From: Persicobacter psychrovividus
Lineage (GTDB): Bacteria > Bacteroidota > Bacteroidia > Cytophagales > Cyclobacteriaceae
NCBI RefSeq assembly: GCF_036492425.1
Contig: NZ_AP025294.1
Location: 124,001-188,000 of the forward strand
Length of the DNA stretch: 64,000 nucleotides
Reading direction: 5' to 3'
A model generated the notes under the pieces. That model had not been told where the DNA came from. It did not search any database and saw nothing but the letters and a program-made list of their open reading frames with translations. Below, one piece after another: positions 34,285 through 44,024 of this stretch. Each line of letters starts with the position of its first letter. Positions within the stretch are counted from its first letter, which is position 1. Both the position numbers and the translations under genes were made by a program.

Positions 34285-35739
34285 TTATATACCCGCTTTC
34301 AGCTTACCTGAATTCTTGATCACAAATTGCTTCTTTTTAATGTCTTGATAATCAACCAAAACATTCTCTCCTCGGTAATTAATTACATCGTCAAAGTGAA
34401 TCGCAGGGCGAGGATCACCCTCAGCAGGAGCGATTTGTACCTGATCAAAAATGATGTTCTTTACATGTCGGAAATAAATACCTGACGCAGGTAAATCGGT
34501 ACCATACATTTTAGGGTATGGATAATTTTTTGAATTCTCGGGCACCTCAATCGTCAAATCCTTTACTGTTCCCGCCGTGTTGTATTCAAATTTACAGTTG
34601 TGCATGCTAACCCCTTCTACATAGTTTTCAGGGTAGCCCGTGATGTTTACAGGAACGCTACCAATATTGGTGGCGGTGATGTTGGAGTAAGAGATATTTT
34701 TGATCGTTCCAGCCGTAATCGGGTGATCATTGTATTCGGTATGCGTTACTTTATGACGATCCGACAAACGAATAAAAATCGGTGTCATCATGCCATCCAT
34801 CACGATATTGTTGAAGCTGATATTTTCGATATCGCAACCATCAACAGACATCAAAGACAAGCCCGTAATACCATTGCGGTAGCCCAAACCGTGAACGATC
34901 TTAGTCGCGCGGGTAGGACGTAAAACACAGTTTGAAACCGTAATGCGCTTGAAAGTTCCGAATGAGCCTGTTCCCAATTTGATGTAAGAAGCAGTGGAAG
35001 AAACGATACAGTTGGTGATCACCACATCTTCTGTTCCTTTTGGTGCTTCGGTTTTCAGGCAGATACCATCATCAGCAGAGTCCACGGTACAATCAGAGAT
35101 GTGCACGCGATGACAATCCACAATGTCCATCCCATCATTGTTGGTGTTGGCATGGTTGAACAGCTCAATGTTATGGATGCGAACGTTATCACAAAGGTAA
35201 GTTCTCAGCATCCAGAAAGCGGAATTGGTCAGTGTCAAATCGCGAACGGTGATGTTCTGACAATTTCTGAAATAAATACCATAAGGGCGCTTGCTTCCAT
35301 TTTTTTCATGCATCGGAAAGGCTTCATGGTGATCGCCAGAAGGGTAGATGGTACCGTCGCCAGTCAGAGTAACATTCTCCAAATTGTCACCAAAAATAAA
35401 CGCACGACGTGACATGGTGTAACCACCTGATTGGCTCAAATCCGCATTCGAAGGGATTTCAGGGAACAATTTTAGATCAGGAACTGCTTGCCACACACTA
35501 CCTGATTGCAGTTCTATGGTTACATTGCTTTTCAGGTGAATCATGCCCGTCATGAATGTTCCTGTCGGGAAAACAAGGGTGGTGTTTTTTCGGCTCGCTT
35601 CATCGATCGCCTTTTGAACGGCTTCGGTGTTGTCGGTTTTACCATCGCCTACGGCACCAAAGTCAGTAACATTCAATGCCTGCGCCATCACATTCAATGG
35701 CAGGAAAATTCCCATCAACAGATAAAAAAGATATTTCAT
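34285..35739 (-). CDS. GH28 polygalacturonase-family enzyme
   Basis: A 484-residue exported beta-helix enzyme (signal MKYLFYLLMGIFLPLNVMAQ). It opens with NVTDFGAVGDGKTDNTEAVQKAI and has the GH28 catalytic aspartates: D202 in HANTNNDGMDIVDC and D223/D224 in DSADDGICLKTE. TKIVHGLGYRNG provides the usual His/Gly region. GH28 hydrolyses galacturonan or rhamnogalacturonan backbones or takes uronates off chain ends. It heads a block with the GPH transporter, suggesting uptake of its product. A terminator-like hairpin at 36126-36167 and 450 empty bases separate it from the HTCS, so its promoter lies in that gap. Confidence 0.92.
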   Translation of the reverse strand: MKYLFYLLMGIFLPLNVMAQALNVTDFGAVGDGKTDNTEAVQKAIDEASRKNTTLVFPTGTFMTGMIHLKSNVTIELQSGSVWQAVPDLKLFPEIPSNADLSQSGGYTMSRRAFIFGDNLENVTLTGDGTIYPSGDHHEAFPMHEKNGSKRPYGIYFRNCQNITVRDLTLTNSAFWMLRTYLCDNVRIHNIELFNHANTNNDGMDIVDCHRVHISDCTVDSADDGICLKTEAPKGTEDVVITNCIVSSTASYIKLGTGSFGTFKRITVSNCVLRPTRATKIVHGLGYRNGITGLSLMSVDGCDIENISFNNIVMDGMMTPIFIRLSDRHKVTHTEYNDHPITAGTIKNISYSNITATNIGSVPVNITGYPENYVEGVSMHNCKFEYNTAGTVKDLTIEVPENSKNYPYPKMYGTDLPASGIYFRHVKNIIFDQVQIAPAEGDPRPAIHFDDVINYRGENVLVDYQDIKKKQFVIKNSGKLKAGI

Positions 35740-36190
35740 AATTAAAGTTTTTGCTAAAAAATATTGAGCTCAAGATCCCATATTTTGCCCATAATCATGG
35801 GGATGATCTTTCTTAATTGTTCTAAAAATACGCGACAACCCTTTTAAACTTCATTGAATATTTTTGAACTTTAAGGGATGATTATTCCGCCTAAAGTGAC
35901 CGTAACCTTTCTCGAGTCTTCCGCCTGTAACTAACAGATGGCCATAAATATCGACGGCCAAGGGGATGCTCACCATGGATAACAAATATTGAAGGAGCCT
36001 TATATCTTTTGCTGTCGGACTTTTTAAATTTACGCTCAGCGAACTAAATGACTATTCAATTTTCCAATGGAGGAATTTACTATCTTATCCATAAGTACGG
36101 CTCAGTGAATAAATGATGATATACAAATAGCCCGAAGCCAAGTGTGTTTACTTGAATAGCGGGCTATAAATTGCAGAAATATATTTAGTA
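35740..36190. other. Intergenic region between HTCS end and GH28 start
   Basis: About 450 bases expected to hold the GH28 promoter, a likely HTCS target. Apart from the hairpin listed separately I see no gene, repeat or clear operator. Bases 35880-36010 give broken protein-like text on the minus strand but nothing identifiable. Confidence 0.5.
36126..36167 (-). terminator. Stem-loop downstream of HTCS
   Basis: ATAGCCCG (36127-36134) pairs with CGGGCTAT (36160-36167), with an inner AAGT/ACTT pair; on the minus strand it is followed by ATTTGTAT. It lies 24 bases past the HTCS stop and probably ends its transcript. Confidence 0.6.
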
Positions 36191-39100
36191 TCAGACTTTT
36201 ACTTCCTGTTGGTTAGCATAGGCTTTAGGACCAATCCCAAATTCTTTTTTAAAGCAGCGCGTGAAATATTTAGGGTCATTGAAACCGACCGCATAAGCTG
36301 CCTGAGAAACAGATATTTTCTCTGTTACCAATAGCTTAGCGCCATGTTTTAGTCTACAACTTCGAATGAATTCATTCATAGACATATCAAGTAAAGCTTT
36401 CATTTTATTGTAAAGCCATGTGCGACTCACCCCAAGGTTGGAGCAGAAAAATCCAATATCCAGGTATGGGTTTTCAATTTCCTCTTCAATGATACTTTTA
36501 ATCTGTTCCAAAAACTCCTGATCCTGAGGGCTAATTGTATCACCAACCTCCTGTATTCCAGTCCATATATCGGATTTAAACTGTTCGATTAAATCAAGCC
36601 GCTGGCGTAAAATATTTTCCACCTTCCAATGCAGTTCTTCAAACTTGAATGGTTTGGTGATGTAATCTGAAGCCCCAGCTTTCAGCCCTTCAAGACGATC
36701 GTGCTCCGCATCTTTGGCCGTAATTAATATTATGGGGATGTGGCTGGTGCTGATATTCTGCTTCAGTTTTTCACACATCATTATTCCATTCATCACTGGC
36801 ATCATAATATCTGAAAGAATAATATGCGGCTGTTCCTGTAAAGCAATTTCCAGTGCCTGTTGGCCATTTTCAGCACTTAATACTTGGTAATGATGCTTGA
36901 GCCTACTGACAATAAAAGTTCGTAGGTCCTCATTATCTTCCACAACCAAAATCTTTGTTTTAAGTAATTTTTCAAGTTTTTCGGTTTTTTCAATCGACTT
37001 GGTTACTACCTGATCGGTTGCGGCCAGTGCTTCTTGCTTTTCCTGTTCCTCCTCTTGAATATTGATCAATGGTATACTAATATTGAAAGTTGTTCCATGA
37101 TGGTCGGGATTATCTACCTTGGTAACACTGTCCACACTGATCTGGCCATTTGCCAAATCAACAAGCTGCTTTACCAACGATAAGCCTATTCCTGTACCAA
37201 CAGCCATTTCCTCATGCGTATCCATTCGGTAAAACCTATCAAAAATATACGGGAGCTGTTCGGCAGAAATACCTTCCCCATTATCGGAGATTGTTATTTT
37301 AAGTTGCTGGTCCTCAACCCCCATGTCGAATGCCACCGTCCCGCCTTGTGGCGTATATTTTATGGCATTATTGAGCAGATTATAGGTGATCTTGTTAATG
37401 AGGTCATAGTCATAGTCAGCCATCACCATCCCAATATTTTCAGAACTATGCAAGGTAATGGATTTCTGAATTGCCAAATGCTCAAAAGAGGTGCGGATGC
37501 TTTTATAATGTGTAAACAGGGCGTGCCGCTGAATCTTCAGTCGAATAGCCCCACCATCAATTCTGGAGAGCTCCATGATTTGTTCCACCAAATCCAGTAA
37601 AAGCTGCGCATTTCGGGAAACGATATTAAGCAACTCTTTTTCATCTCCATTTTTTTTATTAATCTGTTTAAGTTCACTGATCGGTCCCTGAATAAGGGTC
37701 AATGGTGTTCTGAATTCATGGGATACATTGGTATAAAAGTCACTTTTTATTTGATCAACCTGCATTAATTGTTCCGTCTGCAAACGGATTTTCTCATAGG
37801 CATTTGCATTATCCATGGCGATGGAAATGTATGAAGCAAGAGAACTCAAAATGGCTTGATGTGTTTCATCATAGGCATTTTTACGGTAGCTAATGGCCAC
37901 CAAAACCCCTTTTACCTTTGTGCTGTTGGTTTCATATAATGGTATGTAAATGCCCGCCTGAGGTCCAGTATTCGTATATTTTGCGTTGGGTGATTTTAGT
38001 AACTGATGTGCACTTTTTGGCAAATCATTACTCAGAATAATCTTACCCGTTTTGATCACATAAGCAGATAATCGGTCCTGTTTATCAAGCTGTAACTGAT
38101 CACGGGAAATTTGATCGCTGTTAGAACAAACCCCCCAGAGGTTGAGATGATTTTCGTAGGTTTGCCCAATCATCAATTCATCGACAATCATCAATTGCTT
38201 GACCGAATCAAATATTTGATTGAAAACCGAGGACAACTCCACGTTAGAAGTGATTTTCTGCCCCATCTGGCCCAGTGCCTCAATATTTTTTTGGTGCTTC
38301 TTTAACAGACTTTGCTGTTGCTGCAATTCCGTATTTTGATCAAGAATCATTGCCTTTTGGCTTTGCAGGTTTTGATTTACGATAATCAGTTCCCTTGTTT
38401 TTTCCTCAACCGTCTGGATCAATTCTTTTTTACGTTTTTTCAAGTCATTAATATACCAAAGCAGCATTGTCAGGAATACAATACCCATAGCCATAATTAT
38501 CAATGACTTAAACCAAGCGGTCTCCCACCATGGAGGCATAATGGAAATTTCTAATTTCTTGATATTGGATGACCATCTCCCGTCAGGATTTGTAGCTTGG
38601 ATTTCAAGTTCATAAACTCCTGGTGAAACCATGGAATAATTGATAGAAGTTTCATTGAAATTGGTGAAATTCCACTGCGCATCGTACCCTTTTAGGCGGT
38701 AACGATATTTAATTTTTTTGGGCACCCGAAAGTCCAGCGTCGAAAATGAAATATCGAAATTATTAAAGGAGTGGGGGAGTTGCAATTGCTTGATCTCATT
38801 GATGTCATAATCCTGTAATGCATACTCATTCTGCCCATCGGAATTGGCACTTTTAGATGGGGTAATCTTTAATTTTGACAGGTATACATTGGGCTGAGAA
38901 TTATCAATCTGAATATTAGCGGGGTCAAATTTGGTAAACCCATTTGGCCCACCGAAATAGATCACACCCTTTTCGTCTTTGAAGAATGCACATTCATTGT
39001 ATTCATTGGAGAGCAAACCGTCCTCTTCTGTAAAACTTGTGAATGTTGCCGCTTCCGGATTTAAACGACTGATGCCATTATTTGTACTCATCCAAATATT

Positions 39101-41089
39101 ACCTCTGTCATCTTCAAGGATACCATGAATGATATTTGATGGCAAGCCGTTTTTGGTAAAAAAATGGTCGATTTTTTCCTGCTCAGGATAGTAAGCATTA
39201 AGGCCATAACGGGTGCCTATCCAAATAGTGCCGTCTTTTGCCTCGGTGATCGTACGTACTTCATTATGGCTCAGTCCATTGCTTTCTTTTTTCAAGCGAT
39301 TCAGTTTACCCGTAGCAGGGTCAAGAATAAATACTCCCTGGCTTGTTGTACCAATCCATATTTTTCCAGTTTCATCCTGCATCAAGGAAAGCACAGCGCC
39401 AATTTTTTCATGCTCACCAATGATCTTTTGGGAAATATTCTCGAAAATATCACTGTTAGGTAGCTGATAATGTAGTCCACCACTCATGGGGCCAAAATAG
39501 ACCGTACCATCATCTGCCACCAAAATTGCCCGCAGCGACCAGCCCGGGAAAAGATGAGGATCTGAAGGGTCGTGTTTGGCATAATGTATAAAACGATGGG
39601 TGGCTAAATTGTATTTTGAAATCTTCCCTTCAAAATAGCCAATCCATATATATTTTCCGTCTTTGGAAGGAGTCAAAGAGCCCACCACATTTGAGGAAAT
39701 CGTCGAAGGACTATTGTTGTTTTGCTTAGGGAATTTTCGGATTAGCTGATCTTTTTCATTGAATTCAAAAAGGGAGGTTTTAGTCCCTATAAAAGTACTG
39801 CCCTGATGATTAAGGATAGAGTACACCTCCTCATCAGACTTCCGCTTGGCGTTGAAACTTGCCCCATTAAAAGAGGAAAAAGGTTTAGACTGGGTATTGT
39901 GCTTGATAACCCCGCCTTTGCCTGTACCTACCCACAAGACCCCCGTTTTATCGACAAATAAATCATATATGATGTTATTTGAATAGCCATTGGTTTTGAT
40001 GTCTTTTTGAGAAAATTCCCTGAACTCGCTATTTGAATAATTGTATTTTATCAAACCATTATTCGTAGAGGCGCCACCTGCCCAAATGTCACCATTTTTG
40101 TCTTCGGCGAGGCAGGAAATAGAGGGATTTTTTTGGTCATTTAAATAAATATCAATGATTTGCCCTGTTTGACTCAAACGGAACAAACCTTGTGTCATGG
40201 CCAACCAGATTTCACCCGTTTTGGCTACTTTGATATCGTAAACATTTTGTGCTCTGATGTTTTCTGGAAGGTCAATACGATTGAGGATACTCATGCTACT
40301 GACTAATTTTCCATCGCTGTTAAACTGACACCTCAACAGTCCGTTCGAGCGGGTTCCAAACCAAAAGGTATTGAACTCGTCTTTCTCGATCACGCGGACA
40401 TAGCGATTTTTCATCCCTTCATTCTGGTATTGATGAGTCCTCAAATTTTTTGTGTTCAATGCCGTAACTCCGTTATTGGTGCCTACCCACAACAGGTTGG
40501 TGGATGAATCAAAATAAAGCGTGGTAACATAGCTGGAGTTCAGGCCATGTTCCTGCTCATTACCCTCAAAAAAATGCTTTGTTTCAAAAGTTTCTGGATT
40601 AATTCTATTCAAACCATTGACCGTTGCCACCCAAATATAACCGTCGGAATCTTCAGCGATACTATTTTTGAAACCAGAAATATCCAAATTAGGACTCAAA
40701 TCATTACTTATACTTGAGGGGTCGTTTTCGTTATGGATGAGCGTATGAAAATTCTCCGTAATCGGGTCGTACACACTTATTCCCCCACTTTCAAACCTTA
40801 CCCAAACACGGTTCTTGGAATCCACGAAGGTGGATGTCAGCCATGAATCATAAATAGAATGTGGATCTTTTGGGTCAGGGCGAAAAACCTTCATTTTGTA
40901 TCCGTCATAACGAATGAGTCCATCCTGAGTACCAAACCACATGAATCCTGTGTTGTCCTGGATGATACTATTGATCACAGAGTGGGAGAGCCCGTCTTTA
41001 CGGCTTAGGGTGGTAAACTGATTGCTGTTGGCCAACACTAACAGTGTATGAAAGAGCGCTAAAAGAATCAATAGGTATCGCTTCGTCAT
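36191..41089 (-). CDS. Hybrid two-component system regulator (HTCS) with GAF-like domain
   Basis: A 1632-residue inner-membrane sensor-regulator. After a signal segment come two seven-bladed propellers of two-component-regulator repeats (FTTLSRKDGLSHSVI, many W(I/V)GT..GL blades) and a Y_Y_Y domain (about 790-850). A membrane span follows (about 855-880), then a coiled coil and a GAF-like domain (about 935-1085, ASYISIAMDNANAYEKI). Next are HisKA with phospho-acceptor H1124 in NVSHEFRTPL, HATPase (NLLNNAIKYTP, DNGEGIS, GTGIGLSLVKQLV), a receiver with D1427 in LSDIMMPVMNG, and an AraC-type HTH (about 1530-1632). HTCSs bind oligosaccharides in the periplasm and switch on their own polysaccharide locus. 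Position amid the enzyme blocks makes these its targets. The GAF domain is an addition to the usual HTCS plan. Confidence 0.95.
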   Translation of the reverse strand: MTKRYLLILLALFHTLLVLANSNQFTTLSRKDGLSHSVINSIIQDNTGFMWFGTQDGLIRYDGYKMKVFRPDPKDPHSIYDSWLTSTFVDSKNRVWVRFESGGISVYDPITENFHTLIHNENDPSSISNDLSPNLDISGFKNSIAEDSDGYIWVATVNGLNRINPETFETKHFFEGNEQEHGLNSSYVTTLYFDSSTNLLWVGTNNGVTALNTKNLRTHQYQNEGMKNRYVRVIEKDEFNTFWFGTRSNGLLRCQFNSDGKLVSSMSILNRIDLPENIRAQNVYDIKVAKTGEIWLAMTQGLFRLSQTGQIIDIYLNDQKNPSISCLAEDKNGDIWAGGASTNNGLIKYNYSNSEFREFSQKDIKTNGYSNNIIYDLFVDKTGVLWVGTGKGGVIKHNTQSKPFSSFNGASFNAKRKSDEEVYSILNHQGSTFIGTKTSLFEFNEKDQLIRKFPKQNNNSPSTISSNVVGSLTPSKDGKYIWIGYFEGKISKYNLATHRFIHYAKHDPSDPHLFPGWSLRAILVADDGTVYFGPMSGGLHYQLPNSDIFENISQKIIGEHEKIGAVLSLMQDETGKIWIGTTSQGVFILDPATGKLNRLKKESNGLSHNEVRTITEAKDGTIWIGTRYGLNAYYPEQEKIDHFFTKNGLPSNIIHGILEDDRGNIWMSTNNGISRLNPEAATFTSFTEEDGLLSNEYNECAFFKDEKGVIYFGGPNGFTKFDPANIQIDNSQPNVYLSKLKITPSKSANSDGQNEYALQDYDINEIKQLQLPHSFNNFDISFSTLDFRVPKKIKYRYRLKGYDAQWNFTNFNETSINYSMVSPGVYELEIQATNPDGRWSSNIKKLEISIMPPWWETAWFKSLIIMAMGIVFLTMLLWYINDLKKRKKELIQTVEEKTRELIIVNQNLQSQKAMILDQNTELQQQQSLLKKHQKNIEALGQMGQKITSNVELSSVFNQIFDSVKQLMIVDELMIGQTYENHLNLWGVCSNSDQISRDQLQLDKQDRLSAYVIKTGKIILSNDLPKSAHQLLKSPNAKYTNTGPQAGIYIPLYETNSTKVKGVLVAISYRKNAYDETHQAILSSLASYISIAMDNANAYEKIRLQTEQLMQVDQIKSDFYTNVSHEFRTPLTLIQGPISELKQINKKNGDEKELLNIVSRNAQLLLDLVEQIMELSRIDGGAIRLKIQRHALFTHYKSIRTSFEHLAIQKSITLHSSENIGMVMADYDYDLINKITYNLLNNAIKYTPQGGTVAFDMGVEDQQLKITISDNGEGISAEQLPYIFDRFYRMDTHEEMAVGTGIGLSLVKQLVDLANGQISVDSVTKVDNPDHHGTTFNISIPLINIQEEEQEKQEALAATDQVVTKSIEKTEKLEKLLKTKILVVEDNEDLRTFIVSRLKHHYQVLSAENGQQALEIALQEQPHIILSDIMMPVMNGIMMCEKLKQNISTSHIPIILITAKDAEHDRLEGLKAGASDYITKPFKFEELHWKVENILRQRLDLIEQFKSDIWTGIQEVGDTISPQDQEFLEQIKSIIEEEIENPYLDIGFFCSNLGVSRTWLYNKMKALLDMSMNEFIRSCRLKHGAKLLVTEKISVSQAAYAVGFNDPKYFTRCFKKEFGIGPKAYANQQEVKV

Positions 41090-41350
41090 ATCAAAAAATT
41101 AGGAGAAAGTAAGAAGATCGAAATTTTAAAAAGTAGTATAATTTACAAAACTCTAATAAGAATATCAATTATTAATTAAATAGGAAAAATCATTTTATAG
41201 ACCACGAAGTAACTTTCTGTCCGTTCAAAAAATTGAATGGCCCTTGATTTTGCTTCAGAGGGGTTCTTGATTGGAAAAGTACAATTGGAAAAGATAAGAA
41301 GTTGTTTCCATGTCTATAATCCTTTTGTTCTCATTTTGAGAAGCAAAGAT

Positions 41351-42661
41351 TTAAGGTAATAATGCATTGATTTTAGGTATATAGTCCGTCGATTTAACAT
41401 TTAAATCAGACATATTTTTTACTTTTAGGCCTTTGTATTGAAGATGGTTAAACCAGAAAGCTTTCGCATTTTCAGCGGTTCCAAATATAAAATCCGAATA
41501 AGCAGGAACCAGCCCTGAATAGTTTAATTGTTCAAAATGGACATTTTTCACCTTGCTTAGCGAATCCAGCTTTACATTATACAGCATAAATCGGCAATCG
41601 AAGGTTTGAAAATCAACATAAGAAAGATCCTCAATAATATTATTTTTACCAGTAATATTAATTATTGAACCGGCATCAATATGGGCAATTGTTATATGTT
41701 TGAAGGTGCAATTTTTCAAAAACATATTTTCAGCCTTATATCCAATTTCTATGACATTTCCATAATCCCCTTTCCAAAAGGTCGCATTTTTTACCGTGAT
41801 ATCTTCATTGGCCTGACCACTATTATTCATTAAAGCCACTGAATTATTACGGGTATTGGCCATCACATTATTGATCGTAATGTGCTGTGCATTGAAAATA
41901 TTGAACGCATCATCGCCCATGCGTTGTTCACGGTTACCGAGAATTTTCAGGTTATTCAAATACACCTTCTCTGCACTATTAATGACAACTGCGCACGCTG
42001 GAGCATCGATTATACTGATCCCTGTGATTTCTATATTCTGACAATGGTTCAGAAAGATTCCTGCCGGGTGGCTACCTTCTTTATAGCTTTTTCCTGTCAA
42101 TATGCCCTCACCGCAGATCTTTACATTTTCAACTCCATCAACCAAAATCGTTCCATTGACATAAGCTCCTTTTTTAAGGAATAAGGTTTGATTGTCTTTT
42201 AGTGTAATGACACCTGCATCATGAATACCTGCTTCAAAGGTGATCATATTTGTGGTCGGCTGGACCTTTTCAGGCTTGGAGACCGAGACCATTAAAGGAT
42301 AGACATAGTTACCGTTAATTCTAATGAAGAAATTTACAGGTCTGTCCACTTGAAAGCTTGCCTGTTGTCCATCGATATCGATTTGACTCACAGACCCTTC
42401 AGGAATGGTTTCAAAGGAATGAATTTCAGCTTGGTAATCAATGATAAATTCGGTGTTTTGATCTTCTATTTGGCCAAGAATTAATCCTCCTGGCCGGCCA
42501 TAGAATACCGGTAGCTGCATACCATTACTACTAACCTGGTAATAGTCTGTCAGAATTTCTGGGTGATCACTGTATAAAGATAGGTTAGGCTTAATTTTGC
42601 AACCCAGGCATAGGAAAAGTAGCAGTGTTGCTACCCCAAGTTTTTTATTTAAATGTAACAT
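41351..42661 (-). CDS. GH28/GH49-like beta-helix lipoprotein lacking the catalytic aspartates
   Basis: A 436-residue lipoprotein; ATG 42661 (MLHLNKKLGVATLLLFLCLGC) is chosen because it gives a lipobox, and it overlaps the upstream gene's end by 17 bases. A short N-terminal beta-sandwich (to about 140) precedes a right-handed beta-helix (GAYVNGTILVDGVENVKICGEGIL, QNIEITGISIIDAPACAVVI). Its upstream paralogue has DD pairs at two catalytic strands; here the first is GDDAFNIFN (D250, D251) but the second is TRNNSVALM (N272, N273), replacing the expected DDC/DDG. It may be an inactive binding relative or use another mechanism. It is co-translated with the paralogue, so the two probably act on, or hold, the same chain. 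Confidence 0.8.
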   Translation of the reverse strand: MLHLNKKLGVATLLLFLCLGCKIKPNLSLYSDHPEILTDYYQVSSNGMQLPVFYGRPGGLILGQIEDQNTEFIIDYQAEIHSFETIPEGSVSQIDIDGQQASFQVDRPVNFFIRINGNYVYPLMVSVSKPEKVQPTTNMITFEAGIHDAGVITLKDNQTLFLKKGAYVNGTILVDGVENVKICGEGILTGKSYKEGSHPAGIFLNHCQNIEITGISIIDAPACAVVINSAEKVYLNNLKILGNREQRMGDDAFNIFNAQHITINNVMANTRNNSVALMNNSGQANEDITVKNATFWKGDYGNVIEIGYKAENMFLKNCTFKHITIAHIDAGSIINITGKNNIIEDLSYVDFQTFDCRFMLYNVKLDSLSKVKNVHFEQLNYSGLVPAYSDFIFGTAENAKAFWFNHLQYKGLKVKNMSDLNVKSTDYIPKINALLP

Positions 42662-44018
42662 TGTCTGCAAATTCAGTATAAATCCCACCATCTTTTAAGT
42701 TCATCACCTTTCTGCCATTGATCTGCAGGTTATCAAAATGCACGCCATCATAAGTGTGGTTTTTATTCAGGCCCGTAATCAATGAATTCAAAGGTAATGT
42801 TTGTTTCACCTGAATATTTTCTAAGTAAATCCCTTTACCGCTACCACGCACAGCGTCTTTTGAATAATGCGAATGCAGAATCTGAAAATGGCATAAATAG
42901 CCGTATGCCTCTTCGATGTGAATATTTTTGTAAACGACATTCTGAACCACCGCGCGGTCGCCATTATGAATACTGAAAACACCGCCATTGCCCTCTACGC
43001 GAATGATATTGGCATTCTTAATCGTAATGTCCTCCATGACATCTGCACGGGTTTCAAATCCGATTTCAATCGCATTGCCCCAGTCGGCATTCCAGAACAC
43101 GCCGCCGTCAATCACAATGTTTTTGGTGCGTTTACAGCCAATGTCCGTCGGGGTGGTAAAATTAATATTTTCTGGCGCAGGCTTTTTGTACCAGAAGGTC
43201 GAGGACTTGATGGCGATACAATCATCTTTGGTGCGTACAAAAGCATTCTTGATGGTGATGTCCTCCGAACCAACAATATCAATACCATCGTCGGATCTTC
43301 TCCAACCGATAATTCGCACATCGTTGGCGGTGATGTTTTTGCAACCAAAATAGGAGGTACTCCATCGTGGGTTCCCGATCAGGGTAATGTTTTCAAAGAT
43401 TGAATTTTTAGCGCCAAACCAACCAAAGCCGTAATAGCCTTGCTGACGGTCTAAATTTCGGTTATCGACTACTCCGTGTCCAAAGAGGTGAACATTCTCG
43501 ACCCCTTCCATGATGAAACTCCCTTCAACAACCGCTCCACCCTGAATCCAAATTTTCTGGTTAGACTTCACGCGTTTCATCCCAATTTTATAATGAACGC
43601 CCGCTTTATAGATAATATCTGCAGACTGATTTTTTTTTGCAGGTCTCTGAGAGAAAATGAATAGCGGATCATAAATTCTATCGTCAAATTCCAAACTTAT
43701 CTTTTTATCAACAGGCATGATAAAAGAGATGCTGTTACCACTTCGTTTTGTTTTGATATTCAGATTTGACGGCCTTATTTTCACGGCTTTGAATTCAAAA
43801 TCAGGAACTACGGTTACCAATTCTCCCTGCGTGGTAGCAAAAGAAACGATTCCGGCTACAGGCGTCTGATAGACAAAACATGCCTGATGGTCCACCTTGA
43901 CCTGATAGCCTTTATGCTCAGGCGTATTCTTGGGATAATGATATAACTGCAAATCATTAGCGAGGGAGGTTGAAACCATTCCCACCAATACCAGCATGAT
44001 AATGAATGTATATTTCAT
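42645..44018 (-). CDS. GH28/GH49-like beta-helix glycoside hydrolase
   Basis: A 457-residue exported enzyme (signal MKYTFIIMLVLVGMVSTSLA). An N-terminal beta domain (about 20-140) is followed by the beta-helix with WIQGGAVVEGSFIMEGVENVHLFGHGVVD. Catalytic-type strands are WRRSDDGIDIVG (D243, D244) and TKDDCIAIKSS (D265, D266), and GNAIEIGFETRADV follows. The N-terminal beta-sandwich plus helix is the dextranase GH49 layout, while the aspartate pattern is shared with GH28, so I leave the family as clan GH-N. It lies 6 bases after GH116 and overlaps the inactive-looking paralogue downstream, giving a three-gene operon. Its substrate is probably a galacturonide or a glucan-like chain. Confidence 0.82.
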   Translation of the reverse strand: MKYTFIIMLVLVGMVSTSLANDLQLYHYPKNTPEHKGYQVKVDHQACFVYQTPVAGIVSFATTQGELVTVVPDFEFKAVKIRPSNLNIKTKRSGNSISFIMPVDKKISLEFDDRIYDPLFIFSQRPAKKNQSADIIYKAGVHYKIGMKRVKSNQKIWIQGGAVVEGSFIMEGVENVHLFGHGVVDNRNLDRQQGYYGFGWFGAKNSIFENITLIGNPRWSTSYFGCKNITANDVRIIGWRRSDDGIDIVGSEDITIKNAFVRTKDDCIAIKSSTFWYKKPAPENINFTTPTDIGCKRTKNIVIDGGVFWNADWGNAIEIGFETRADVMEDITIKNANIIRVEGNGGVFSIHNGDRAVVQNVVYKNIHIEEAYGYLCHFQILHSHYSKDAVRGSGKGIYLENIQVKQTLPLNSLITGLNKNHTYDGVHFDNLQINGRKVMNLKDGGIYTEFADNVTFK

Positions 44019-44024
44019 AAGTTT

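Noticed and set aside
36191-41089. Long plus-strand open frames inside the HTCS and other reverse genes
   Set aside because: They are antisense frames of strongly supported genes and show no domain or signal of their own.
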